A DNA stretch of 64,000 nucleotides from Deltaproteobacteria bacterium (GTDB lineage: Bacteria; Bdellovibrionota; JACOXK01): positions 1-64,000 of the forward strand of contig JACPKQ010000016.1 of NCBI GenBank assembly GCA_016186995.1, written 5' to 3'. The notes beneath the pieces are model-generated. The model saw only the letters and a program-made list of their open reading frames with translations. It was not told the DNA's origin and made no database searches. Positions 56,982 through 64,000 of the stretch are shown piece by piece. The position numbers and the translations under genes were made by a program. How positions within the stretch are numbered: the stretch's first letter is position 1; each line of letters starts with the position of its first letter.

Positions 56982-57950
56982 GTGTTAAGCGCTAAAAAAA
57001 TTATTCTAACTTGTTCTTATTTATTTTTTTTTCTTGCTATTTGTTTTTTAATATCCATTAAAAGTGGGGCAGTCTCATTTTCTTGGGGTGAGGTTTTTGA
57101 CTTTTCAAATAAAATTATTACTTCTATTCGTATTCCACGTGTCATTTTAAGTTTGATTGTGGGGGCATCGCTTTCTCTTGCTGGTGTTGTGTTTCAGGCT
57201 ATTCTTAAAAACCCACTTGCAGACCCCTATGTGCTGGGTGTTTCAAGTGGAGGGGCCGTTGGGAGCACTTTAGCTGTTCTTTTAGGGCTTGTTTTTTTAC
57301 AACCACTTTATGCTTTTTTTGGATCTTTTTTAAGTATTGTTTTTGTGCTTTTTGTTGCAAAAAGAACAAGCTCACATTCTCTTATTTTAACAGGTGTCAT
57401 TCTTAATTTTTTTCTAGCCTCCCTACTCACTTTATTTTTATCGCTCGCCTCTCCAGCACAACTGAGTTCTTCTTACACATGGATTTTAGGAAGTCTCTCC
57501 TTTTCTTCATGGGATCTCTTATTAAAACTTTTACCTTTTATTTTGATAAGTATACTTTTTCTTTATTATTGTTCACATCTTCTTAATATTTTAAGTTTGG
57601 GAGAGGAAAAGGCATTGACGCTGGGTGTATCCGTTCAAAAATGGAATCTTATTCTTCTTCTTATAACTTCTTTTTTAACAGCTATTGTTGTTTCTTTAAG
57701 TGGTATTATTGGTTTTGTGGGGCTTATTATTCCCCACACAGCAAGAAATATATGGGGAAGTGATCATCGCATTCTTATTCCTACTTCCCTTCTTTTAGGA
57801 GGAAGTTTTGTAATGATAGCAGATACTTTAGCACGCACTCTTTTTTTACCTGCTGAAATTCCTGTGGGTGTTTTAACCGCCATTATTGGAGCCCCTCTTT
57901 TTATTTATTTTTTAAAAAAAGGTTATGATTTTCAAAGCGCAAGAAATTGA
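56982..57950 (+). CDS. ABC importer permease, BtuC/FecCD-like
   Basis: The 322-residue permease has about ten membrane helices and the BtuC/FecCD motifs RIPRVILSLIVGASLSLAGV, FQAILKNPLADPYVLGVSSG, GAVGSTLAVLLG, SLSGIIGFVGLIIPHTARNI and PAEIPVGVLTAIIGAPLFIY. The start is GTG at 56982, nine bases after the upstream stop. It overlaps the ATPase gene by 26 bases. With the neighbouring genes it forms a complete importer, with the permease acting as a homodimer. Substrate likely a cobalamin or iron complex. Confidence 0.92.
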   Translation: MLSAKKIILTCSYLFFFLAICFLISIKSGAVSFSWGEVFDFSNKIITSIRIPRVILSLIVGASLSLAGVVFQAILKNPLADPYVLGVSSGGAVGSTLAVLLGLVFLQPLYAFFGSFLSIVFVLFVAKRTSSHSLILTGVILNFFLASLLTLFLSLASPAQLSSSYTWILGSLSFSSWDLLLKLLPFILISILFLYYCSHLLNILSLGEEKALTLGVSVQKWNLILLLITSFLTAIVVSLSGIIGFVGLIIPHTARNIWGSDHRILIPTSLLLGGSFVMIADTLARTLFLPAEIPVGVLTAIIGAPLFIYFLKKGYDFQSARN

Positions 57951-58686
57951 TTTTTGGATCGAGGAAAAAAAGATCCTCAGTAATATCTCACTTAATATTG
58001 GAAGTGGTTCTTTCACTGCACTTCTAGGCCCCAATGGAGCTGGTAAATCAACTCTTCTTAAGATTTTTTCAAGAGTTTTAGAACCTTCACAAGGAAAACT
58101 CTTTTTTGAAGATAAAGAAATTAATTCAGTATCTTTACGAGATTTTTCAAAAAATGTATCTTACCTTCCACAAAACTTTCACTTTCCATTTGCTATTCAG
58201 GTTTTAGATCTTGTCCTTTTGGGAAGAACGCCTCACCAAAATTTTTTAACTTTTAATAACCAAAAAGATTTATATATTTCTATTTCAGCATTAAAAAAAA
58301 CAGGTGTTGAACATTTGCAAGATCGATATTTTCAAACTTTAAGCGGTGGGGAAAAACAAAAAGTGCTTCTCGCTAAATGCCTTGCGCAAGAAACAAAAGT
58401 GTTGTGTCTTGATGAACCTACAACATTTTTAGATTTAAAACATCAGATTGAGTTTTCTGATCTTCTTAAAAAGCTTAAAAGTGAAAATAACTTCACTGTT
58501 ATCCTAGCAACCCATGATTTAAGTTTTTTAAAAAATTGCTGTGATCATACTGTCTTTTTAAAACAAGGAGAAGTGGTCCAATATGGAAACACAAAAGAAC
58601 TTCTTACAACATCTAATATTGCAAAACTCTTTGATTTACCTAAAGCTTCGCTTAAAGGATTTCCTTTAGAAGAATACCCTCATTGA
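57925..58686 (+). CDS. ABC importer ATP-binding protein, BtuD-like
   Basis: The 253-residue ATPase has Walker A GPNGAGKSTLLK, Q-loop SYLPQNFHFPF, signature LSGGEKQKVLLAKCL, Walker B VLCLDEPTTFLDLKHQIEF and the H-loop ATHDLSFLKN. It resembles FecE/BtuD/HmuV. The start at 57925 lies within the end of the permease gene. The 3-prime end overlaps by 21 bases the end of the convergent barrel gene at 58666. It powers the importer encoded by the two upstream genes. Confident. Confidence 0.95.
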   Translation: MIFKAQEIDFWIEEKKILSNISLNIGSGSFTALLGPNGAGKSTLLKIFSRVLEPSQGKLFFEDKEINSVSLRDFSKNVSYLPQNFHFPFAIQVLDLVLLGRTPHQNFLTFNNQKDLYISISALKKTGVEHLQDRYFQTLSGGEKQKVLLAKCLAQETKVLCLDEPTTFLDLKHQIEFSDLLKKLKSENNFTVILATHDLSFLKNCCDHTVFLKQGEVVQYGNTKELLTTSNIAKLFDLPKASLKGFPLEEYPH

Positions 58687-59430
58687 TAAAGAGTGTTGTA
58701 GTTCTCTTTTTTTAAGACTTTGTTCAAAACCATAAAAAAAGCCTAATTTATAAAGCGCCCAACCAGCACCTAAAGAATAAGATTGGAAAGAAGGTGTGGT
58801 ATTAAAATGCCCACCCCCTCTAAACGAAAGACCAGTTTTTTCATGATGAATTTCGGCACCCGTTTGAAGTGAAAAATTCTTTTCTGAAAAATTTTTTGAA
58901 ACATCTGAAGAAAGAAGAAGAATATCATAAATATTTAATTGAACACCCACTCCTAAAATTTTGGAATCACTTAAAAGATCCTCTCCTACAAGTCCAACAT
59001 GAATATTTGAGTGCACTTCTAAAAGCCCCCCTGCCTTAAGATTCACATGGTTGAAAGTATCATTAAAAGTATAATCGCTTCCTATTCCTAAAGAAAAAAC
59101 ACCCCATCTTTTTGCCAAAGCCCCTTGTATAACGTTTTGAGGACTTTCCACATCAAAATCCTTTCTTGAATATCCCAAAGCAGCCCCGTAAAAAGATGTT
59201 TTTGAATCAACAACTGAAGCATTCCAAGATCGCACCCCAGGTTTTACATCAACATAAGCTTCAATAGAATATTTATCCGTAAAGGCGAAAGAAGCTGGAT
59301 TTGAGCTTAAACTTTCATTTAAAGATATAACCCCTCTTAAAGCACCTGATAGCCCTAAAGACCGTGGGCCCACAGCACTTACAGAAGAAACTAAAGCTCC
59401 TAAAAATAAAACAGATAACGGCAATTTCAT
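58666..59430 (-). CDS. Probable outer-membrane or periplasmic beta-rich protein
   Basis: The protein of 254 residues has a signal peptide (MKLPLSVLFLGALVSSVSAV) and a beta-rich chain: RSLGLSGALRGVISLNESLS, SSNPASFAFTDKYSIEAYVD, TSFYGAALGYSRKDFDVES, LGIGSDYTFNDTFNHVNLKA and AGGLLEVHSNIHVGLVGEDL. It ends HSLSMRVFF with a terminal Phe, as expected for a barrel. The overall pattern resembles small outer-membrane proteins of the FadL/porin-like or PorV-like type (RSLGLSGALRG and NPA), which is often seen in surface-protein families. The start is put at 59430; it is convergent with the ABC ATPase gene. No function is assigned. Confidence 0.65.
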   Translation of the reverse strand: MKLPLSVLFLGALVSSVSAVGPRSLGLSGALRGVISLNESLSSNPASFAFTDKYSIEAYVDVKPGVRSWNASVVDSKTSFYGAALGYSRKDFDVESPQNVIQGALAKRWGVFSLGIGSDYTFNDTFNHVNLKAGGLLEVHSNIHVGLVGEDLLSDSKILGVGVQLNIYDILLLSSDVSKNFSEKNFSLQTGAEIHHEKTGLSFRGGGHFNTTPSFQSYSLGAGWALYKLGFFYGFEQSLKKRELQHSLSMRVFF

Positions 59431-59500
59431 ATCTTCACAAGCTAGCATACATACGTTACCCCCTCAACAAAGGTCTTTGTAATGGTGCTTAACAACACGC

Positions 59501-59573
59501 CTCAATTCTCTCATGGATTTGAATCTCCTTGTCATTTCCGCTCTGAGGTGAAGCCAATAGCTGGAATCCAGTA
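59501..59573 (-). repeat. Hairpin-family fragment and degenerate R2
   Basis: On the minus strand, 59530-59573 is an R2-type unit (TACTGGATTCC at one end and GGAAATGACA at the other), and 59501-59520 is the left part of a hairpin-family element (ATCCATGAGAGAATTGAG). The rest of the hairpin is missing. They lie in the 637-base gene-free gap before the dksA-like gene. Confidence 0.55.
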
Positions 59574-59599
59574 TTAATTTTAAGCTCTTGAAATGGTAA

Positions 59600-59755
59600 C
59601 AAAAGATAGGGATAGTACTTCCTTCGGGTACGGCGTCACTTTTTTCCTGCGAAAAAGTGCGCCTCGCGTCTCAGTCAATCTGCCACATATTCTATGTGGA
59701 CCAAGCCAGATTTCCTTCCGACACGACCCTCTGTAAGCACTATCCCTATCTTTTG
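59600..59755 (+). repeat. Structured element P, copy 2
   Basis: A 21-bp outer stem (CAAAAGATAGGGATAGTACTT with its partner at 59735-59755, 20 of 21 pairs) encloses hairpin 1 (GGCG, bulged T, CACTTTTT, loop TCCTGCG, AAAAAGTG, CGCC) and hairpin 2 (CCACATA, loop TTC, TATGTGG). It has the architecture of copy 1 at 13326-13485 but almost all stem bases differ. Together with element M (59786-59944) it fills the 637-base gap 59449-60085, which carries no gene. Confidence 0.75.
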
Positions 59756-59785
59756 CCCTATAGATTTATTTCGAGTTCATGTGAA

Positions 59786-59944
59786 GAAATGGTTACTATC
59801 TGGAGCGGAAGTAAAGCGGAGCCCAAAATTTGTAAATATTCAGAATTCTCTCATCCCGGACAGTGCTTTAGCACTTACGGGATAACGAAGAATTCATGTG
59901 GAACAATTACAGCGAGCCATGAAGCGAAAGATAGTAACCATTTT
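59786..59944 (+). repeat. Structured element M, copy 2
   Basis: GAAATGGTTACTATCT (59786-59801) pairs with AGATAGTAACCATTTT (59929-59944). The interior matches copy 1 at 55827-55983 (GGAGCGGAAGTAAAGCG, AATTCATGTGGAACA, CAGCGAGCCATGAAGCGAA). The end arms differ from copy 1 but again pair. Outside lies a further border (CTCTTGAAATGGTAAC at 59585 and AAGAACTTA at 59945). Confidence 0.75.
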
Positions 59945-59970
59945 AAGAACTTAATTTGGAAAAGAAGAAT

Positions 59971-60014
59971 ACTAGATTCCTGCTTGTGCGCTTTGCGCTA
60001 TCAGCGGGAAGGAT
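59971..60014 (+). repeat. Degenerate repeat R2
   Basis: ACTAGATTCCTGCTTGTGCG followed by CTTTGCGC and AGCGGGAAGGATG resembles the R2 frame ACTGGATTCCCGC and GCGGGAATGAC, with several changes and a small internal hairpin. It lies just before the dksA-like gene. Confidence 0.55.
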
Positions 60015-60085
60015 GTTCTCAAAGGTGGGTTGACTTTGAATACTTAATTATGCTAAAAATTGGCGCCTTTGTGGGGAGGAACTAA

Positions 60086-60460
60086 GTGATTTATATGAAT
60101 AAAACAAAACTTAAAAAATTCGAAAAAATACTGACAACCCAGTTAGAAGAACTTTTTCGAGGGGCTATCCAAGTAGCTGATGATACTATTCTTTCTGACG
60201 AAAAAGGAAAGCTTGATAATGTCGATTTAGCTTCCATTGAAATAGATTGGATCAATTCTCTAAGAATTAAAGATAGGGAACGAAATCTCATGCTTAAAAT
60301 CAAACAAGCCCTTAGAAGAATTGATGACGGCTCCTTTGGGGTTTGTGATAGTTGTGGTGAAGAAATTAATGAAAAACGTCTTTTAGCGCGCCCTGTCACA
60401 ACACATTGTGTTGAGTGTAAAGAAATAGCTGAGGAAACCGAACAAAGAAAAGGTTTATGA
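60086..60460 (+). CDS. dksA: DksA/TraR-family zinc-finger regulator
   Basis: The 124-residue protein has an N-terminal coiled-coil region (KLKKFEKILTTQLEELFRGA), the middle VDLASIEIDWINSLRIKDRE and a C4 zinc finger (CDSCGEEI and HCVECKEI), with the FGVCDSCGEEINEKRLLARP motif typical of DksA. DksA binds RNA polymerase in the secondary channel and, with ppGpp, controls rRNA and amino-acid promoters. GGAGGA at 60075-60080 sits five bases before GTG 60086, which is the preferred start; ATG 60095 is the alternative. The stop overlaps the galU start (ATGA). A TraR-like or other small relative cannot be fully excluded. Confidence 0.88.
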   Translation: MIYMNKTKLKKFEKILTTQLEELFRGAIQVADDTILSDEKGKLDNVDLASIEIDWINSLRIKDRERNLMLKIKQALRRIDDGSFGVCDSCGEEINEKRLLARPVTTHCVECKEIAEETEQRKGL

Positions 60461-61323
60461 ACCTTACAAAGGTTGTCATTCCAGCAGCTGGACGTGGCAC
60501 AAGGTTACTTCCAGCAACAAAAGCTGTTCAAAAAGAACTTATTCCTATTATTGATAAACCAACCGTTGAGTATGCTGTAGAAGAAGCTTTAAAATCTGAT
60601 TTCAAAGAGGTTCTTTTTATCACTTCAGATAAAGAAGGAAGTATTAAAAATTATTTTCTAGAAGATAAGAATCTCAATCACTATCTTGAAGAAAAAAAGA
60701 AATATGATCTTTTAGAAGAACTTCCTCAATATCACCAATCTTTACGTTTTCATTCGGCTCACCAACCTGAAGCCGGCGGATTAGGAGCCGCTGTTCTTTT
60801 GGCAGAGGATTTTGTTCAGAACGAAGCCTTTACCGTTACACTTGTTGATGACATTATTGATGCCGATGTTCCGGTACTTAAACAAATTAAAAATGTTTTT
60901 AGTAAAACCCGCTCTTCCATTATATCCGTTATGGAAGTAAGTGATATTGAAGTTCCTATGTATGGCATTGTTGAAGGAGAAGAAGTGGAGCCAGGTCTTT
61001 ATAAAATTAAAAGGGTTGTGGAAAAACCTAAAGCAAGCGAAACAACATCAAGACTCGCTATTATTGGAAGATATCTCTTAACCCCAGGTATTTTTGAATG
61101 CCTTAAAATAACCCCTCGGGGCAAAAGTAACGAAATTCAACTTACAGATGCCATAAGCCTCCTTTTGCAAAAGGAAGAAATATATGCTTATAAATTTAAA
61201 GGGACGCGTATTGACGCAGGTGATAAACTAGGGCTTCTTAAAGCCCAACTTTATTTTGGGGCTAAAAACAGATTATGGAAAGCAGAACTCAAAAAATATG
61301 TGGATTTTCTCTTTTCTTCTTAA
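60457..61323 (+). CDS. galU: UTP-glucose-1-phosphate uridylyltransferase
   Basis: GalU makes UDP-glucose from UTP and glucose-1-phosphate, for cell-wall and capsule glycan synthesis. The 288-residue protein has PAAGRGTRLLPATKAVQKEL (pyrophosphorylase motif) and IPIIDKPTVEYAVEEAL, ITSDKEGSIKNYF, VTLVDDIIDAD, IKRVVEKPKASETTSRLAII and GRYLLTPGIFE. It overlaps the dksA-like gene by four bases. The downstream gene starts within its last 49 bases. Length and motifs are standard. Confidence 0.94.
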   Translation: MNLTKVVIPAAGRGTRLLPATKAVQKELIPIIDKPTVEYAVEEALKSDFKEVLFITSDKEGSIKNYFLEDKNLNHYLEEKKKYDLLEELPQYHQSLRFHSAHQPEAGGLGAAVLLAEDFVQNEAFTVTLVDDIIDADVPVLKQIKNVFSKTRSSIISVMEVSDIEVPMYGIVEGEEVEPGLYKIKRVVEKPKASETTSRLAIIGRYLLTPGIFECLKITPRGKSNEIQLTDAISLLLQKEEIYAYKFKGTRIDAGDKLGLLKAQLYFGAKNRLWKAELKKYVDFLFSS

Positions 61324-62219
61324 TTCCTTTTCTTTCCCATTCCTATTTTACAACTCCAACTTATGTTTTTGAACACGGAGCAACTTCAAGACAAATCATA
61401 AGAACTCTAAAAATAGATTATAAAATTAAATTTTCCGAAAACTCTCAATCTTGTCTTCAATCGCTTTATCTCTCATCCCCAGATTCTTATCGCATGGAAT
61501 TACAATGTGGGGATGAGAAAAAAAATTTTGGTAGCTCATCTGATTTCTCTTTTGGTTTGTGGAAAATCCTTTTTTCATCATCTGAAAATGCCATATTTAG
61601 TGCGCTTCAGGAAAAAAATATTCTTGAAACTTTTTCCGGAACGCTTCCTCTGCCCCTCTTTAAAAAAGAGAAGTTTATTCTTAAAAAGAACCCTCTTACA
61701 AACGAAAAAAATCTTGAAAAAACAGATTTAAAAGAATTAGAAGAGCGTTTTGAACCGGAAAACATTGTTTATATTGATAATATAGAATTTAAAAAATTTA
61801 CTACTGCACGGGCCCAATTTTTACCTGTTAAGTTTGAAGACGGTTTTGCACAAAAAATATTTTTACCTCAAAATGACATGGCTTATATTTTAATGGATTT
61901 TACAAATCGTGCTGAAAAAATTTATCCATCTCCTCTTATTTTTAGATTTTTTCACGAAGAGGTTTTATATCAAGTGCGTTTCGAAGACTATCATCTTCAT
62001 AAAGGTGTTTTAAGAATACCTAAAAAAATAACAGTTTCAGAAATTGAAAGGAAAGAAATAGAAGAAGGCTTTGAAGAAACTGAAACCTCTTTTGCACAAA
62101 TGGAATTCGAACAAGTTCTTGTAAACATACGCATTTCTCCAGATTTTTTTAATATTAAAGAAAATTCAAGCCTTTCTCATAATGAGATGGAAAAACTCTT
62201 AGATCTTTGTTATCGCTAA
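61275..62219 (+). CDS. Secreted protein of unknown function
   Basis: The 314-residue protein begins with a short signal-type segment (ICGFSLFFLIPFLSHS) and then a mixed beta/charged chain: YVFEHGATSRQIIRTLKIDY, YLSSPDSYRMELQCGDEKKN, FAQKIFLPQNDMAYILMDFT, then IRISPDFFNIKENSSLS. No family is recognised, and no motif for an enzyme is clear. The pattern of an early outer-membrane-lipid-sensor-like or lipoprotein-carrier-like (LolA-like) beta fold is possible but weak. It starts 49 bases inside galU and ends directly before the symporter gene, so it is likely co-transcribed with both. Its function is unknown. Confidence 0.7.
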   Translation: MESRTQKICGFSLFFLIPFLSHSYFTTPTYVFEHGATSRQIIRTLKIDYKIKFSENSQSCLQSLYLSSPDSYRMELQCGDEKKNFGSSSDFSFGLWKILFSSSENAIFSALQEKNILETFSGTLPLPLFKKEKFILKKNPLTNEKNLEKTDLKELEERFEPENIVYIDNIEFKKFTTARAQFLPVKFEDGFAQKIFLPQNDMAYILMDFTNRAEKIYPSPLIFRFFHEEVLYQVRFEDYHLHKGVLRIPKKITVSEIERKEIEEGFEETETSFAQMEFEQVLVNIRISPDFFNIKENSSLSHNEMEKLLDLCYR

Positions 62220-62222
62220 AAC

Positions 62223-63572
62223 ATGACTCTTTTAAAAACTCTTGAAACCATTGATAGCTTTATCTGGGGGCTCCCCCTTATTACTCTTCTTGTAGGAACA
62301 GGTTTATTTCTTACTATAAGACTTAATTTTGTTCAGTTTCTTCACTGGAGACATGCACTTGATCTGATTCGAGGAAAGTACGACAATAAAAATGACGAGG
62401 GAGACATCTCTCATTTCCAAGCGTTAAGCGCAGCTCTTTCAGCCACCATTGGTCTTGGAAACATTGCTGGGGTTGCACTAGCTATTACTATGGGTGGCCC
62501 TGGTGCTGTTTTTTGGATGTGGGTTACAGCACTTGTGGGTATGGCTACAAAGTACACAAGCTGTACTTTAGCTGTAAAATATAGATTGACTCACAAAAAT
62601 GGTTCTATAAGTGGTGGGCCCATGTATTTTATTGAAAAAGGATTGGGCCCACGTTTCAAGTTTCTTTCTGTATTTTTCTCTTTTGCTTGTATTTTTGCAG
62701 CCTTTGGAATGGGAAATATGTTTCAAGCTAATCAAGTAGCCAAAGCTCTTTTTGACGGCTTTCACATACCTCACTACATGACAGGAATTATTTTAGCCGT
62801 CTTAGCTTATCTTGTAATCATTGGTGGTATCAAACGAATTGGTCAAGTGGCCTCTCGCCTTGTCCCTTTTATGTGTCTTCTTTACATAGTAGCCGCCATC
62901 CTTATTCTGATTATTAAAATAGATGTTCTTGTAAACTCTTTTCTTCTCATTATGACCTCCGCTTTTACAGGAACAGCAGCCATAGGTGGATTTGCTGGAG
63001 TTGCTGTTTCAAAAACAATCGTTAAAGGTGTGGCCCGGGGTATTTTTTCCAATGAAGCTGGGCTTGGTTCTTCCCCTATTGCCCATGCTGCAGCCAAAAC
63101 AAAAGAACCCGTTCGAGAAGGACTTGTTGCTATGGCAGAACCTTTTATTGATACTATTATTATTTGCTCAATGACCGCTCTTGTTATCGTATCTACAGGA
63201 GTGTGGACAGAAGCAGAAGGTATAGCAGGAATTGCTCTCACTATCAAAGCTTTTGAATCTGTTTTACCTCATTTTGGGGGTTATATTGTTATTTTTTCTG
63301 CGACACTTTTTGCTTTTTCAACCATGATTAGTTGGTCCTATTATGGGGAAAGAAGTGCTGAATATATTTTAGGAGAAAAAGCTGTTTATGCTTTTAAAAT
63401 GGCTTATGTTTTTCTCATTGTAGTGGGTGCTGTTTATGAGCTTACACCTATCATCTTGTTTTGCGATATAGCTAATGCCTGTATGGCAATCCCAACACTT
63501 TTTGCTTTAGTAGCTTTAAGTGGTATTGTAAAAAAACTAACTCAAGATTATTTTGAAAGAACTTTTTCTTAA
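62223..63572 (+). CDS. Alanine/glycine:cation symporter, AGCS family
   Basis: The 449-residue protein has about eleven membrane helices and AGCS signatures: DISHFQALSAALSATIGLGN, IAGVALAITMGGPGAVFWMW, KNGSISGGPMYFIEKGLGPR, GFAGVAVSKTIVKGVARGIF, SNEAGLGSSPIAHAAAKTKE and STMISWSYYGERSAEYILGE. AGCS transporters import alanine or glycine with sodium or protons. The gene follows the secreted hypothetical by three bases, and priA begins within its last 20 bases. Assignment is confident; the preferred amino acid is not. Confidence 0.92.
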   Translation: MTLLKTLETIDSFIWGLPLITLLVGTGLFLTIRLNFVQFLHWRHALDLIRGKYDNKNDEGDISHFQALSAALSATIGLGNIAGVALAITMGGPGAVFWMWVTALVGMATKYTSCTLAVKYRLTHKNGSISGGPMYFIEKGLGPRFKFLSVFFSFACIFAAFGMGNMFQANQVAKALFDGFHIPHYMTGIILAVLAYLVIIGGIKRIGQVASRLVPFMCLLYIVAAILILIIKIDVLVNSFLLIMTSAFTGTAAIGGFAGVAVSKTIVKGVARGIFSNEAGLGSSPIAHAAAKTKEPVREGLVAMAEPFIDTIIICSMTALVIVSTGVWTEAEGIAGIALTIKAFESVLPHFGGYIVIFSATLFAFSTMISWSYYGERSAEYILGEKAVYAFKMAYVFLIVVGAVYELTPIILFCDIANACMAIPTLFALVALSGIVKKLTQDYFERTFS

Positions 63573-64000
63573 TATTATTGTCCCCCTTCCTCTTAAGTCC
63601 GTCTACGTTTATAAACTCCCTGAAAACTTAAAAGACCAATACTCCTTCGGAAAAAGAGTTCTTATCCCTTTTGGGAAACGAAAAACTTATGGATATGCAC
63701 TAGAACTTCTTTCTGAAAAACCCAATGACATTAAAAATATTAAAGAAATTTTGGGGTTTTCTGAAGAACCTGAAATTTTTGATATTCACATGATCCGATT
63801 TTTTAACTGGATCTCCAATTATTATCACCACCCTCTAGGACAAGTTATCAAAACAGCAACCCCTCAATTTAAAAACTTTCGCCCTCTTAAGGAAAAGAAT
63901 ATAAAACACAAACCTGAAGAACCCCTTGTGTTTCAAGAAGATCAAAAAAAGGTTTTTGAAACTATCTCAGAAACTTTGAATAAAAAAACTTTCAAAACCT
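63553..64000 (+). CDS. priA: Primosomal replication protein N-prime (PriA), partial
   Basis: An open frame runs from a TTG at 63553 to the right edge (149 codons) with no stop. It starts LKELFLNIIVPLPLKSVYVY, then YSFGKRVLIPFGKRKTYGYA, IRFFNWISNYYHHPLGQVIK and TATPQFKNF, the PriA 3-prime-DNA-binding domain and its ...WISxYYxxPLG motif. The last part before the edge (EDQKKVFETISETLNK) begins the helicase domain. PriA reloads the replisome at stalled forks. The helicase motifs and zinc-binding region lie outside the window. The start overlaps the symporter gene by 20 bases. Confidence 0.88.
   Translation, partial: MKELFLNIIVPLPLKSVYVYKLPENLKDQYSFGKRVLIPFGKRKTYGYALELLSEKPNDIKNIKEILGFSEEPEIFDIHMIRFFNWISNYYHHPLGQVIKTATPQFKNFRPLKEKNIKHKPEEPLVFQEDQKKVFETISETLNKKTFKT

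Noticed and set aside
59657-60085. Open frame of 142 codons in the gene-free gap before the dksA-like gene
   Set aside because: It runs through structured elements P and M and degenerate R2, with no ribosome binding site and no protein-like pattern; the repeats explain the frame.
1-64000. CRISPR array, tRNA or rRNA gene, transposase, integrase or phage genes
   Set aside because: No regularly spaced direct repeats, no cloverleaf or rRNA pattern and no matching protein motifs were seen; the repeats found are dispersed, not arrayed.

Overview
The window is AT-rich, densely packed bacterial chromosome from a Gram-negative organism. Evidence for an outer membrane is a PilMNOPQ type IV pilus operon with a secretin, AsmA, two probable outer-membrane barrels and lipoproteins. 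GatCAB, duplicated NADH dehydrogenase genes, DksA, GalU and a PriA at the right edge are all ordinary bacterial housekeeping genes. Gene content resembles delta-proteobacteria or Bdellovibrionota-like lineages, but no rRNA or other strong marker is present, so the assignment is only a guess. No tRNA, rRNA, CRISPR array, prophage or transposase gene was seen.

Layout. 1-347: start of a PAS-domain protein cut by the window edge. 541-6894 (minus): a tightly overlapping operon gatC-gatA-gatB-asmA-mtnA. 6950-8910 (minus): a small Flp/TadE-like pseudopilin cluster. 9053-11013 (plus): a SPOR-like protein, a cupin and a mannose-1-phosphate guanylyltransferase. 11122-13248 (minus): recG. 13249-13702: a repeat island. 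13703-21135: mixed genes, including an SH3-domain protein, a HTH/coiled-coil protein, a patatin, a lytic transglycosylase, a large surface-type protein and a YhcC-like radical SAM protein. 21171-23405: a NosL-like / Met-rich FixH-like / beta-barrel cluster, possibly for copper. 23483-27163: a probable heterodimeric ABC exporter. 27251-27982: a TauE/SafE permease.

28088-44952 is a 17-kb complex I locus with two successive membrane-arm sets: nuoA-H-J-K-L-M-N, then nuoA-C-E-F-H-J-K-L-M-N. The first nuoH is broken, and nuoB, nuoD, nuoG and nuoI are absent from the window. After it come a RodZ-type HTH protein, a glycosyltransferase, pilMNOPQ, aroC-aroB and a CDP-alcohol phosphatidyltransferase. 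The right part holds a TPR-like protein, an amidohydrolase, a BtuFCD-type ABC importer, a barrel protein, dksA-galU, a secreted hypothetical protein, an AGCS symporter and the start of priA.

The most unusual signal is a set of short structured repeats scattered between and inside genes. In several families the loops and flanks are conserved while the stem sequences are replaced by different but still self-complementary sequences. Some copies lie in frame inside proteins (a TadE-like protein, NuoM2, NuoL1), or supply a start region, a stop codon or a ribosome binding site. No mobilising enzyme is visible in the window.
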